Shown: positions 56,092 to 64,000 of the stretch, piece after piece
Layout of the letters: each line of letters opens with the position of its first letter
Position numbering within the stretch: position 1 is the stretch's first letter
NCBI RefSeq assembly: GCF_034521915.1
Contig: NZ_JAXHLU010000020.1
Coordinates: forward strand, 1 to 64,000
Source: Fodinibius sp034521915
Lineage (GTDB): Bacteria; Bacteroidota; Rhodothermia; Balneolales; Balneolaceae
Length of the DNA stretch: 64,000 nt
Direction of reading: 5' to 3'
Made by a program: the position numbers and the translations under genes
The notes under the pieces: generated by a model
Told to the model about the DNA's origin: nothing
The model's input: only the letters and a program-made list of their open reading frames with translations
Databases searched by the model: none

Positions 56092-56364
56092 TCACTCATG
56101 ATCAAATAAGCTTTTATACTTCTTTAGTCCTGATTCTGTTAAAGTAATGTGACCATATAAGAGAGGACCGCCAATCGTCGTTGTTTTAATTAATCCAAGC
56201 TCTTGCAAGTACTCCAGAGCATGTTTTATTTCGATCCTATCCCATTCAAGAGTGGCATTAATTTTCTTTACCGGAATCTGTTTCGAAGTATCTTCCTGTG
56301 AAAGCGAGCCAATCTCCCACAACAATTGCTGATACTTCTTATTGAATTCACTGCCGATAATCAT
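56092..56364 (-). CDS. Small winged-helix protein, putative regulator
   Basis: This 90-residue protein has a helix-rich N-terminus (FNKKYQQLLWEIGSLSQ) and a winged-helix pattern in the C-terminal half: ALEYLQELGLIKTTTIGGPL, then ITLTESGLKKYKSLF, the recognition helix plus beta-hairpin wing found in PadR/MarR/DtxR-like domains. The rest does not let me name a family. A 10-base inverted repeat sits 25 bases before its start (56389-56398 and 56416-56425), a good place for an operator. It is not in an operon; the neighbours are ald and a divergent DUF58 gene. The fold is likely, the function inferred. Confidence 0.65.
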   Translation of the reverse strand: MIIGSEFNKKYQQLLWEIGSLSQEDTSKQIPVKKINATLEWDRIEIKHALEYLQELGLIKTTTIGGPLLYGHITLTESGLKKYKSLFDHE

Positions 56365-56388
56365 GTGCTAATCCATTCACCTATCAAC

Positions 56389-56425
56389 TGTTTAGATATT
56401 CAAAGACAATAATTGTATCTAAACA
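56389..56425. promoter_or_regulatory. Inverted repeat, putative operator of the winged-helix gene
   Basis: TGTTTAGATA (56389-56398) and TATCTAAACA (56416-56425) are perfect 10-base inverted arms separated by 17 bases. The spacer itself holds ACAATAATTGT (56406-56416), an 11-base palindrome. The location in the divergent gap, 25 bases before the winged-helix start, suggests a regulator-binding site. Confidence 0.55.
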
Positions 56426-56554
56426 AACCGTTATGAAACTGTTACCAAATTGTTATGATATGCAAACCTGAACCTGTAGCTGGATAATTATCAACTTTCA
56501 AATAAATGATAATTCCACTATCCTTGCACATACTGAAATACCAACTTCTCTATT

Positions 56555-57430
56555 ATGATATCAAAAGAAATTCTCCAGAAAGTCCGCAAGATTGAAATTC
56601 GCACCAAGGGAAAAGTGAACAATCTTTTTGGCGGCGAATATCAATCAGCATTTAAAGGGCGCGGAATGGAGTTTTCGGAAGTACGCGAGTATACCTATGG
56701 GGATGACATCCGGCAAATCGACTGGAATGTCACCGCACGTTCAGGCGACCCATTCATCAAGCAGTTTGAAGAAGAACGCGAACAAACCCTCATGCTCTGC
56801 GTTGATATTTCTCCCAGCGGCATCTTTGGCAGTCAGGGGCAAAGTAAAATGGAGCTATCGATAGAAATATGTGCCGTACTAGCATTCAGTGCTATCAAAA
56901 ATGGAGATAAAGTCGGACTCATTCTTTTTACGAATGAAATCGAAAAAGTGATTCCTCCCAAAAAAGGTCGGCTACATGTGCTCCGTCTTATTCGCGAAAT
57001 GCTAACGGTTGAGCCCAAGGGCACGGGTACTGACATTAGCGAGGCGTTATCATACGTAAACCGCCTGCTGAATCGACGAGCCATCATCGTATTGGCCAGC
57101 GACTTTCAAGATGATCAATACGATCGGCAGCTCAAAATCACCAACCGTAAACACGATCTTGTAAATATTTTTATCAACGATAAGTTTGAGGATGAACTTC
57201 CCGACTTGGGATTAGTTCCTTTACGGGATGCCGAAACCGGTGAAGAAGTACTTATAGATACATCCAGCGAAAAAGTGCGCAAAGAGTATCAAAAGAAAAG
57301 AGAAAAGGCCAAACATCAGCTTCGGGATCAATTTTTACGGATGAAAATTGATATGATTGAACTGGAAACCAGCGCCTCATACATCCGACCGCTTATGACG
57401 TTTTTCCGCAGGCGCATGCACCGTTATTAA
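56555..57430 (+). CDS. DUF58 domain protein (Bat locus)
   Basis: DUF58 proteins accompany MoxR AAA ATPases and VWA proteins. The 291-residue protein has the signature FSEVREYTYGDDIRQIDWNV, then SGDPFIKQFEEEREQTLML and a VWA-like part (LCVDISPSGIFG, then KMELSIEICAVLAFSAI). The DxSxS metal site of true VWA domains reads DISPS. No MoxR gene lies in the window. The neighbour downstream is a convergent M23 peptidase, only 3 bases away, and further on are the BatD-like and BatA genes. The start lies in the region holding the inverted repeat. Confidence 0.88.
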   Translation: MISKEILQKVRKIEIRTKGKVNNLFGGEYQSAFKGRGMEFSEVREYTYGDDIRQIDWNVTARSGDPFIKQFEEEREQTLMLCVDISPSGIFGSQGQSKMELSIEICAVLAFSAIKNGDKVGLILFTNEIEKVIPPKKGRLHVLRLIREMLTVEPKGTGTDISEALSYVNRLLNRRAIIVLASDFQDDQYDRQLKITNRKHDLVNIFINDKFEDELPDLGLVPLRDAETGEEVLIDTSSEKVRKEYQKKREKAKHQLRDQFLRMKIDMIELETSASYIRPLMTFFRRRMHRY

Positions 57431-57433
57431 CTA

Positions 57434-58723
57434 TTATTTTACCTCTGTAATAACAGGTCCACTGTCTTGGGTCGTATCAATTTTTGCTTGCAGTTGATGA
57501 TTCAAACTATCTCTTACCTGAGCAAAAATATCCATCAGGCTATCAGGTACCGCCTCCGATGATGGCAAATCTACTGTACGAGAGTTTACCGGCCGATTGT
57601 TTTTATAGAGCGAATAATGCAGATGAGGACCGGTAGCACGGCCAGTACTTCCTACATAGCCAATAACCTGTCCCTGCTCCACTTTTACTCCGCGCTTGAT
57701 ACCGCTTGCAAATCCCCGCAGGTGCAAGTATGCAGTTCGATAGGTCGAATTATGAGTTATTTTTACAATATTTCCATTCGCGCCGCGGTACCTTGCTTCA
57801 GTAACAGTTCCATCCCCCACCGCCAATACCGGTGTACCCGGCGGAGCCGCATAATCAACACCGGTATGAGGTACCCGTTTTTTTAGTATGGGATGATAGC
57901 GGCTGCGTGAAAAGTTTGAACTTACCCGCTGACTAAACTTGAACGGAGCTTGTAGGAGTGCTTTCTGCACACTTTCCCCTTCTTCATTGAAATAGCCCTG
58001 CACATCTCCATGACGAAATCTATATGCCTGGTAGGATTCACCGCGATGGGTAAATTCGGCTGCTTTTATCTCACCAATACCGTAATAATCATCATCAATA
58101 AATTGTTTGTCATAAAGAACTTCGAAAGAATCGCCCGGACGCAATCCAAAAAAGTTGATCTGCCAGGCAAAAATATTCGCCATTCTATTTGCTAACAGTT
58201 GACTGGCACCCTGCGAACTTATCGTTTGATATAATGAATTCTCAATTTCACCAGAAGTCGCAACTGTTTTGCTGGTAAGCGCTCGCGATGCCTTATAAAT
58301 TCGTAACGAATCTTTCTGCCAGTCCAATACTACATAATCCAATGGGTTGTTCTGTATAACGATATTTGAAACATCTTTCGTACTATCAGCCGATATATAC
58401 GCACGGTATTTTTGGCCGGGCTTAATTTGATTAAAATCTATAATATTACGGGCCTCTTGCGTTATGGAATAAATTTCCTGGGGACTAAAATCGAACTTAT
58501 CGAGTATAAGATATAAGCTTTCGTTGCGTTTAACGGTATAATCCTGAACTTCAACGCTATCTGTGGGAATGCCAAATTTATCAAATGTTGGAGCCGTAAC
58601 CGTGGTATCAACAGTTGCTGAAATTGGCTCCAGCTGCTGTTCAGGCGTATTATTTTCCGTTTCAGAAATGCACCCACACATAAAAAAGATTAGCAGTACA
58701 CCTAATAAAAAGCTCGTTCGCAT
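57434..58723 (-). CDS. M23-family metallopeptidase, lipoprotein-like
   Basis: The frame is open from 58783, but the ATG at 58723 gives MRTSFLLGVLLIFFMCGC, a lipoprotein-type signal with Cys at the end; the product is 429 residues. An OapA/LysM-like region (YTVKRNESLYLILDKFDFSP) follows. The C-terminal domain is a lysostaphin-type peptidase with HTGVDYAAPPGTPVLAVGDG and GPHLHYSLY, the zinc ligands being the usual H-x3-D and HxH. It probably cuts or regulates peptidoglycan at the outer membrane. It is transcribed against the Bat-type genes on either side, ending 3 bases from the DUF58 gene. Confidence 0.88.
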   Translation of the reverse strand: MRTSFLLGVLLIFFMCGCISETENNTPEQQLEPISATVDTTVTAPTFDKFGIPTDSVEVQDYTVKRNESLYLILDKFDFSPQEIYSITQEARNIIDFNQIKPGQKYRAYISADSTKDVSNIVIQNNPLDYVVLDWQKDSLRIYKASRALTSKTVATSGEIENSLYQTISSQGASQLLANRMANIFAWQINFFGLRPGDSFEVLYDKQFIDDDYYGIGEIKAAEFTHRGESYQAYRFRHGDVQGYFNEEGESVQKALLQAPFKFSQRVSSNFSRSRYHPILKKRVPHTGVDYAAPPGTPVLAVGDGTVTEARYRGANGNIVKITHNSTYRTAYLHLRGFASGIKRGVKVEQGQVIGYVGSTGRATGPHLHYSLYKNNRPVNSRTVDLPSSEAVPDSLMDIFAQVRDSLNHQLQAKIDTTQDSGPVITEVK

Positions 58724-58841
58724 CACTCCAAATTTGTTAGAAATAATTCGTTTTAAGTTATCATTTTCACAACATCTATGCACAGTTAATATTGCACATA
58801 ACTTTTAGGCATCTAGTTTTTCCGAATGGCGCTATTTTTTC

Positions 58842-58849
58842 TATTTTTG
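58842..58849 (+). promoter_or_regulatory. -7 element before the BatD-like gene
   Basis: TATTTTTG followed by G is an exact match to TAnnTTTG. It would start transcription near 58856, just before a TTG (58861) and 65 bases before the GTG (58921) of the BatD-like gene. Confidence 0.45.
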
Positions 58850-58920
58850 GTGCCTGTTAATTGGGATCACGTTATTATCATTCCCCATATAAAATAAATT
58901 TCAAACATCGTATAGTCTCA

Positions 58921-59943
58921 GTGGCAATAAAAAGATTTGTAAACGGATTTTCCATCGTCTGCCTTCTGCTGGTTTTTTTTCCTTTAAGTGGACAGACTCA
59001 GAATCTAAAAGAATTTTCCACTGTTGATTCTCTGCAAGTTGGAGATACCTTCGATTTTTCTATTACACTCGATAAAAATCAAGAATACGATAAAATAACC
59101 TTCCCAGACAGTTCTCACCTTGGCGGCACTTTTGAAATTCGTTCCCGAAAACAGTTTAAGCTTTCCGAGTATAAAGACAGCGTTTATTACGAGCTCCAGT
59201 TCTTTGGCACCGTCGATACACTCATCCCCAAATTACCTGTTCAATTAGTTAAAGAACAAGACACAACAACGCTCTACACAAAACCTGTTCCTGTTGGTTT
59301 TAGCAGTATTCTGGCCGGTAACGACGAATCTCTTCGTCCCCTAAAACCCATTTTTGAATTTGCACGCGCCTGGTGGCCGTATCTTTTGGGATTCCTGATC
59401 TTAGCCATCACTTCCTATTATGCCTATCAATATTACCTGCAGTGGCAAGAACAACAACTAGAAGAAAAAGAGCGACCGACATTTACCCCGACTCCGTTTC
59501 AAAATCCGTTAAAGGAGTTTCGAAAATCGATCCAACAACTCGAAAACGCTAAACTTTCTACTCAAGAAGATTACAAGGCTTTTTATAGTGATCTTGGTGA
59601 TGCCATCCGGCAATATTATGAGTCGCTTTACAACCTTCCCGCTTTGGAATCAACCAGTGGCGAACTCTTAACTATGCTTCGAAATGGTTCTATCGATCAA
59701 GATCTTATTGATGATACCCGTGCCGTACTGCAAGAAGCAGATATGGTAAAATTTGCCAAATTTAATCCTACTCCCAAACAGGCCGAGCGAGCCCTCCAAA
59801 AAGCCTATAATTTCCTGGATCGCGCTCAACAAATCGACGGACCTCGTATCGACCACCTCCGGCGCAAACATCAGGCTAAAATGGAAGCCCAACGCGAAGA
59901 ATTTTATGAAGAACATGAAAATAGTGAGAAGGTGAACGCATGA
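58921..59943 (+). CDS. BatD/DUF4381-like membrane protein of the Bat locus
   Basis: The frame extends to a TTG at 58861, but the GTG at 58921 gives a signal peptide of usual length (MAIKRFVNGFSIVCLLLVFF, then PLSGQTQ), so I choose it; the product is 340 residues. A beta-rich exported domain (about 25-140) is followed by one membrane segment (YLLGFLILAITSYYAYQYYL) and a charged helical cytoplasmic domain with an FRKSIQQLEN and YKAFYSDLGDAIRQYYES region. This layout matches DUF4381 or the C-terminal part of BatD. The ATGA overlap with the BatA gene (59940) shows translational coupling. Confidence 0.7.
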   Translation: MAIKRFVNGFSIVCLLLVFFPLSGQTQNLKEFSTVDSLQVGDTFDFSITLDKNQEYDKITFPDSSHLGGTFEIRSRKQFKLSEYKDSVYYELQFFGTVDTLIPKLPVQLVKEQDTTTLYTKPVPVGFSSILAGNDESLRPLKPIFEFARAWWPYLLGFLILAITSYYAYQYYLQWQEQQLEEKERPTFTPTPFQNPLKEFRKSIQQLENAKLSTQEDYKAFYSDLGDAIRQYYESLYNLPALESTSGELLTMLRNGSIDQDLIDDTRAVLQEADMVKFAKFNPTPKQAERALQKAYNFLDRAQQIDGPRIDHLRRKHQAKMEAQREEFYEEHENSEKVNA

Positions 59944-60933
59944 GTTGGGCAAATCCTCATTTATTATGGCTGTTACTACTTCTGATACCTATTATTGGTT
60001 ATCAGATCTGGAAGCATCGCAACAAAAAAAATCCCAGCCTTTTATTCTCCAACACCTCGGGACTTAAAAACCTCAGTGGCAACTGGCGATCGTACGGCAT
60101 CTGGGCAGCACCTTTATTACAGATTTTAGCTTTCATTCTTATTGTTATTGCCCTGGCACGTCCCCAGTATAAAAACACCACTGTAGAACGAAATGCCGAA
60201 GGAATTGATATCGTCTTGACGCTTGATATTTCCACCTCGATGAAAGCCGAAGATCTGAAGCCCAATCGATTAGAAGCAGCCAAGGGCGTAGCCGAAGACT
60301 TTATTAATAAGCGTATTTCAGATCGTATTGGCCTCGTACTTTTTGCTCGTCAAAGTTTTACGATGGTACCCCCTACGCTTGATTACGATCTGCTTAAGAG
60401 ATTACTCGAGGATGTTGAGATGGGTGTCGTAGAAGACGGCACTGCCATCGGCATGGGAATCGCCACCGCCGTGAACCGCCTCAAAGAAAGTAAAGCCGAA
60501 AGCAAGGTTATCATCCTGCTTACCGACGGGCAAAATAACGCCGGAGAAATAGATCCCGTCACCGCTGCTGATCTTGGCCGTTTCTTACGATATTAAAATT
60601 TATACCATTGGTGCCGGCACGCGCGGGACGGCTCCCTATCCGGTAAAAGATCCTATTTTCGGTGATCGGTATCAAAATGTAGAGGTTAATATTGACGAAG
60701 AAATGCTTACACAGATTGCCAATATGACCAACGGATCCTATTTCAGAGCCACCAATACCGAAAAGCTGGAAGATATTTATAATCAGATTGATGAACTTGA
60801 AAAAACGGAAATCGAGGAAGTTATCTACACGGATGTACAGGATTTATACCCGCGATTTCTAATCCCCGGAATATTACTGCTGGTTCTGAGTATTATCTCC
60901 GAACAGTTTATCTTCCGAAAAGCTACTGAGTAA
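59940..60933 (+). pseudogene. batA: BatA-like VWA membrane protein, broken by a one-base frameshift
   Basis: BatA-type VWA proteins sit in the inner membrane and work with MoxR, BatB and BatD in stress tolerance. The N-terminal 210 codons have a membrane helix pair and the metal site DISTSMK, with VIILLTDGQNNAGE, up to TAADL. There the frame ends at 60596 after a shift, and the family sequence goes on as AVSYDIKIYTIGAGTRGTAP in another frame to 60933, with a final membrane segment. An apparent extra G at 60576-60577 (CTTGGCC for CTTGCC) accounts for it; removing it restores AADLAVSYDI in one protein of about 330 residues, the usual BatA length. No other damage is seen. Confidence 0.85.
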
Positions 60934-61061
60934 CTACCAAGGTGGCTATCTTATCGTAATAACTGATAACATGCAGTGTTCCTATTCCCATAGAACCTAA
61001 TTTATAGTTATTTTGTTATTCAATTTTCGAGTAGTAGAATTCTTTTCCAATTAACAATTTC

Positions 61062-64000
61062 ATGGCGTTACAGTCTGTATTAAAAACATTTTCAGCCCAA
61101 ATTCCGTGGAGTGATCTTCACTCCCACATCAAAGAGCGCAACACTATACAGCTCAACCATTTTGTAGGATCTACGCCCTCTTTTCTGGTTGCAAAACTGG
61201 CCCAAAAGTTTGACAAAGTTGTTGTCATTCACGGTGATCCTGAATCAGCCCAGTTTATGCAGGGCGATCTTGAAGCACTTGATGTTCAACAGGCCAGCTA
61301 TTTTCCCGAGACCGGTCACAAGCCCTACGACGATCAGCAGATCACTGACAGCTCCGTTGTTGTTCAACGTTCGGAAGTGCTTGAGAAAATAAACACGAAT
61401 CCAAAAGCAGTATTGGTCACTTCAGCTGCTGCAATATTTGAAAAGATTGTTGCTCCGGACGTTTTTACCGATGCATCACTGACGATTAAAAAGAGGGATT
61501 CGGTTGAAATTGATAACCTTAAGGAAGAGCTGGTTGACCAAGAGTATGAACGTGTAAAATTCGTAAATCAGCCGGGCGAATTTGCCCACCGCGGCGGTAT
61601 TTTGGATGTCTTTCCCTATTCGGGCGAATATCCCATCAGGCTGGAATTCTTTGGGGATGAAGTCGACTCCATCCGAGAATTTGATCCGGATTCACAGCGT
61701 TCTGTATCATTTTTAGATACGGCCCGTTTTGTGCCCGATGCATCCAGCCTCAGCAAAGGTCAAAAACAGGGTGTGCTCTCTTATTTTGATGAGGATACGG
61801 TATTTGTATTACTAAATCGCTCGCTTATTGAATCGGATATTGAAGATCGATTTCAGCAAGCTTTCGAAACATTTAAGGAGCTAAAATCTACGGAAGACAT
61901 TCTCCCGCCCGAAGAACTCTATGTGAATTTGGAGAACCTGCAAGAGTCCTATCAAAATCATGCACGCATTCAGCTGGGCGGTTTTTCCGAAAAGAGTGAA
62001 CCTGCATGGTCGTACCGTTTGGATGCCAGTCCACAACCTGATTTTAACGGAAGCGTTAAGCTGCTTCGCGAAAACATTGAGCAGCTCAGCAAAAAAAGTT
62101 TCGATACCTATATCCTATGCGATAACGAAGGTCAGCGCGACCGTTTTGAAGAACTGCTTGGTGACCGCTCCAAAGATCTGCGGTATCATCTGTCTGTAGA
62201 ATCTATCCACGAGGGTTTTACCCTCAACAATGAGGGATTAGCTGTTTATACCGACCACCAGATTTTTAACCGTTATCATCGTCCCAAAATCCGCCGCAAG
62301 CGACATACCAGCAATATCTCTATGAAAGAGCTGCGCGATCTCAACATCGGGGATTATGTCGTGCATGTGGATTATGGTATCGGCAAATTTGCCGGATTTA
62401 AAAAGATTGAAGTGCGCGGGGTAGAGCAAGAATCTGTGGTATTACGATATAAGGAAAAATCCCTGCTTTATGTCAATGTAACCAGCCTTCATAAAATCCA
62501 GAAGTACTCGGGAAAGGAGGGTACACAACCCCGAATAAGCAAGCTGGGCTCCGGACGTTGGGCACGTAAAAAAGCGCAAACCAAGGAAAAGGTTAAAGAT
62601 ATAGCGCGCGACCTTATTAAGCTGTATGCCAAGCGAAAGTCCAAAGATGCGTATGATTTCTCTGCCGATACCTCCTGGCAAACCGAGATGGAAGCACGTT
62701 TTGAATTTGAGGAAACCCCTGATCAGCGCGATGCTATTGAAGCTGTAAAAGAAGATATGGAATCCAATACGCCCATGGATCGCCTGGTATGTGGCGACGT
62801 TGGATTCGGAAAAACGGAAGTGGCCGTCCGAGCCGCATTTAAGGCCGTAATGGATCATAAGCAAGTAGCCGTACTTGTTCCCACAACTATCTTGGCCGAT
62901 CAGCACTATAAAACATTTTCGGAGCGGATGAAAGATTTTCCCATTACCGTAGAGGTCCTTTCTCGCTTCCGAACCCGCAAAGAGCAAAGAGAAACGCTCA
63001 AGAAGCTTGAAGAAGGAAAAGCAGATATTGTTATCGGTACCCATCGGCTTACTTCCAAAGATGTAGAGTTCGATGATCTGGGCTTATTGGTTGTGGATGA
63101 AGAGCAACGTTTCGGCGTTAAGACCAAAGAAAAACTCAAAGAGTACCGTGCTACCGTTGATGTTCTCACGCTTACTGCTACTCCTATTCCGCGGACACTG
63201 CAATTTTCGCTGATGGGTGCACGTGATCTTAGCATCATCAATACTCCACCGCCTAATCGTCAACCTGTTGAAACAGAAATTCACAGTTTTGACAAAGAAC
63301 TTATACAGGATGCTATCTCACAAGAAGTTTCTCGAGGCGGACAGGTTTTCTTTATCCACAACCGGGTAAAAACGATTGAGTCTGTTGCTAATATGGTGCG
63401 CGATATTATGCCCAATGTACGCGTTCGATTCGCCCACGGACAAATGAGCTCAAAACAGCTGGAAAGCATCATTGAAGATTTTTATGCGCATAAGTTTGAT
63501 GTGCTGGTTTCTACCAATATCGTGGAAAACGGCATAGATATCTCCAATGCCAACACGATGATCATCAACCGTGCGGACATGTTTGGATTGGCTGAGCTCC
63601 ATCAGCTGCGCGGACGCGTGGGTCGATCTCACCGAAAAGCTTTTTGCTATCTAATCACAAAAGATATTAAGTCGCTTACTGATGATGCCCGCAAGCGACT
63701 GTTGGCCCTGGAAGAATTTTCGGATCTGGGATCCGGATTCAACATTGCCATGCGCGACCTTGACATCCGAGGTGCAGGCGATATATTGGGAGCTGAACAA
63801 AGCGGCTTTATCAACGACCTTGGCTTTGACCTCTATCAAAAAATACTCAATGACGCCGTCAAAGAACTTAAGGAAGAAGAGTTCAGTGATGTATTCAGCG
63901 ATGTAGAAGCCGATATTGAACTGCCTGAAACACAGGTTGAATTTGATCTCCCTGCCCTGCTCGAAAGTGATTATGTATCTGATAATGTGGAGCGGCTGAA
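61062..64000 (+). CDS. mfd: Transcription-repair coupling factor Mfd, partial (open at window end)
   Basis: Mfd removes stalled RNA polymerase and recruits UvrA for repair. From ATG 61062 the frame runs unbroken to the last base (979 codons; full Mfd is about 1100-1150). The order is: UvrB-like N-terminal part with QPGEFAHRGGILDVFPYSGE, the polymerase-interaction domain with YVVHVDYGIGKFAG, then the RecG-like translocase with Walker A GDVGFGKT, the DEEQRFG box, LTATPIPRTL and RADMFGLAELHQLRGRVGRS. All are intact. The C-terminal UvrA-interaction region lies outside the window. It starts 128 bases after the BatA gene. Confidence 0.96.
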   Translation, partial: MALQSVLKTFSAQIPWSDLHSHIKERNTIQLNHFVGSTPSFLVAKLAQKFDKVVVIHGDPESAQFMQGDLEALDVQQASYFPETGHKPYDDQQITDSSVVVQRSEVLEKINTNPKAVLVTSAAAIFEKIVAPDVFTDASLTIKKRDSVEIDNLKEELVDQEYERVKFVNQPGEFAHRGGILDVFPYSGEYPIRLEFFGDEVDSIREFDPDSQRSVSFLDTARFVPDASSLSKGQKQGVLSYFDEDTVFVLLNRSLIESDIEDRFQQAFETFKELKSTEDILPPEELYVNLENLQESYQNHARIQLGGFSEKSEPAWSYRLDASPQPDFNGSVKLLRENIEQLSKKSFDTYILCDNEGQRDRFEELLGDRSKDLRYHLSVESIHEGFTLNNEGLAVYTDHQIFNRYHRPKIRRKRHTSNISMKELRDLNIGDYVVHVDYGIGKFAGFKKIEVRGVEQESVVLRYKEKSLLYVNVTSLHKIQKYSGKEGTQPRISKLGSGRWARKKAQTKEKVKDIARDLIKLYAKRKSKDAYDFSADTSWQTEMEARFEFEETPDQRDAIEAVKEDMESNTPMDRLVCGDVGFGKTEVAVRAAFKAVMDHKQVAVLVPTTILADQHYKTFSERMKDFPITVEVLSRFRTRKEQRETLKKLEEGKADIVIGTHRLTSKDVEFDDLGLLVVDEEQRFGVKTKEKLKEYRATVDVLTLTATPIPRTLQFSLMGARDLSIINTPPPNRQPVETEIHSFDKELIQDAISQEVSRGGQVFFIHNRVKTIESVANMVRDIMPNVRVRFAHGQMSSKQLESIIEDFYAHKFDVLVSTNIVENGIDISNANTMIINRADMFGLAELHQLRGRVGRSHRKAFCYLITKDIKSLTDDARKRLLALEEFSDLGSGFNIAMRDLDIRGAGDILGAEQSGFINDLGFDLYQKILNDAVKELKEEEFSDVFSDVEADIELPETQVEFDLPALLESDYVSDNVERL

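Noticed and set aside
1..64000. CRISPR arrays, tRNA and rRNA genes, insertion sequences, phage genes
   Set aside because: No regularly spaced direct repeats, cloverleaf-like sequence, rRNA segment, transposase or integrase was seen in the gaps on either strand.

Overview
The window is an AT-rich (roughly 40% GC by eye) bacterial chromosome segment. Several signs point to the Bacteroidota/Balneolota side of the tree, most likely a Balneolota member; this is an inference from gene content and not a database match. The signs are: upstream sequences matching the -7 element TAnnTTTG used in that group, few Shine-Dalgarno sequences, a split ATP synthase cluster holding only atpD-atpC, a parA-parB-DUF5683-LOG cluster, many small outer-membrane or exported proteins of Bacteroidota type, and strongly acidic proteins. 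No rRNA, tRNA, CRISPR array or insertion sequence was found.

Layout. 1-3000: very AT-rich, with a small membrane ORF, a WecA/MraY-like glycosyl-phosphate transferase with an altered active-site motif, and an SLBB-domain protein. 3027-11824 (minus): one long gene block, pgi (frameshifted) - deoxynucleoside kinase - yceD - rpmF - plsX - fabH - fabD - fabG - acpP - fabF - rnc, covering initiation and elongation of fatty acid synthesis. 12121-17437 (plus): polyprenyl synthase, lpxH-like hydrolase, class A PBP and an acyl-CoA dehydrogenase-like flavoprotein, so mostly envelope synthesis. 17513-19449 (minus): atpD-atpC. 19824-25592 (plus): a membrane histidine kinase, a methyltransferase with a signal peptide, an APC permease and rsmB. 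25883-31327: a LysR regulator divergent from a small unknown protein, then dabB and dabA, a complete DAB inorganic-carbon uptake pair with the zinc-site residues conserved. 31688-43289 (plus): valS, a PcrA/UvrD helicase, a DUF5723-like protein, lon, rsgA and a DUF6588-like protein. 43371-46782: the truncated remnant of a UPF0126/TRIC channel gene, a DUF2914 protein and polA. 46911-51296: a PP2C/SpoIIE phosphatase, transketolase and a TPR protein. 51500-55983 (minus): LOG protein, DUF5683 protein, parB, parA and alanine dehydrogenase. 56092-60933: a winged-helix protein with an inverted repeat upstream, then a partial Bat-type locus (DUF58, BatD-like, BatA) split by an oppositely oriented M23 peptidase. 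61062-64000: mfd, open at the window end.

Most of the window is housekeeping. The points that deserve a second look are: two genes (pgi and batA) each broken by one apparent extra G; the WecA-like enzyme with a rewritten NxxNxxDGxDG motif; the DAB locus with its uncharacterised small companion and LysR regulator; the exported SAM-methyltransferase; the inverted repeat in front of the winged-helix gene; a 429-base gap with a promoter-like element and hairpin; and the UPF0126 remnant. I saw no convincing wholly new system. The DAB locus with its extra small gene comes closest.
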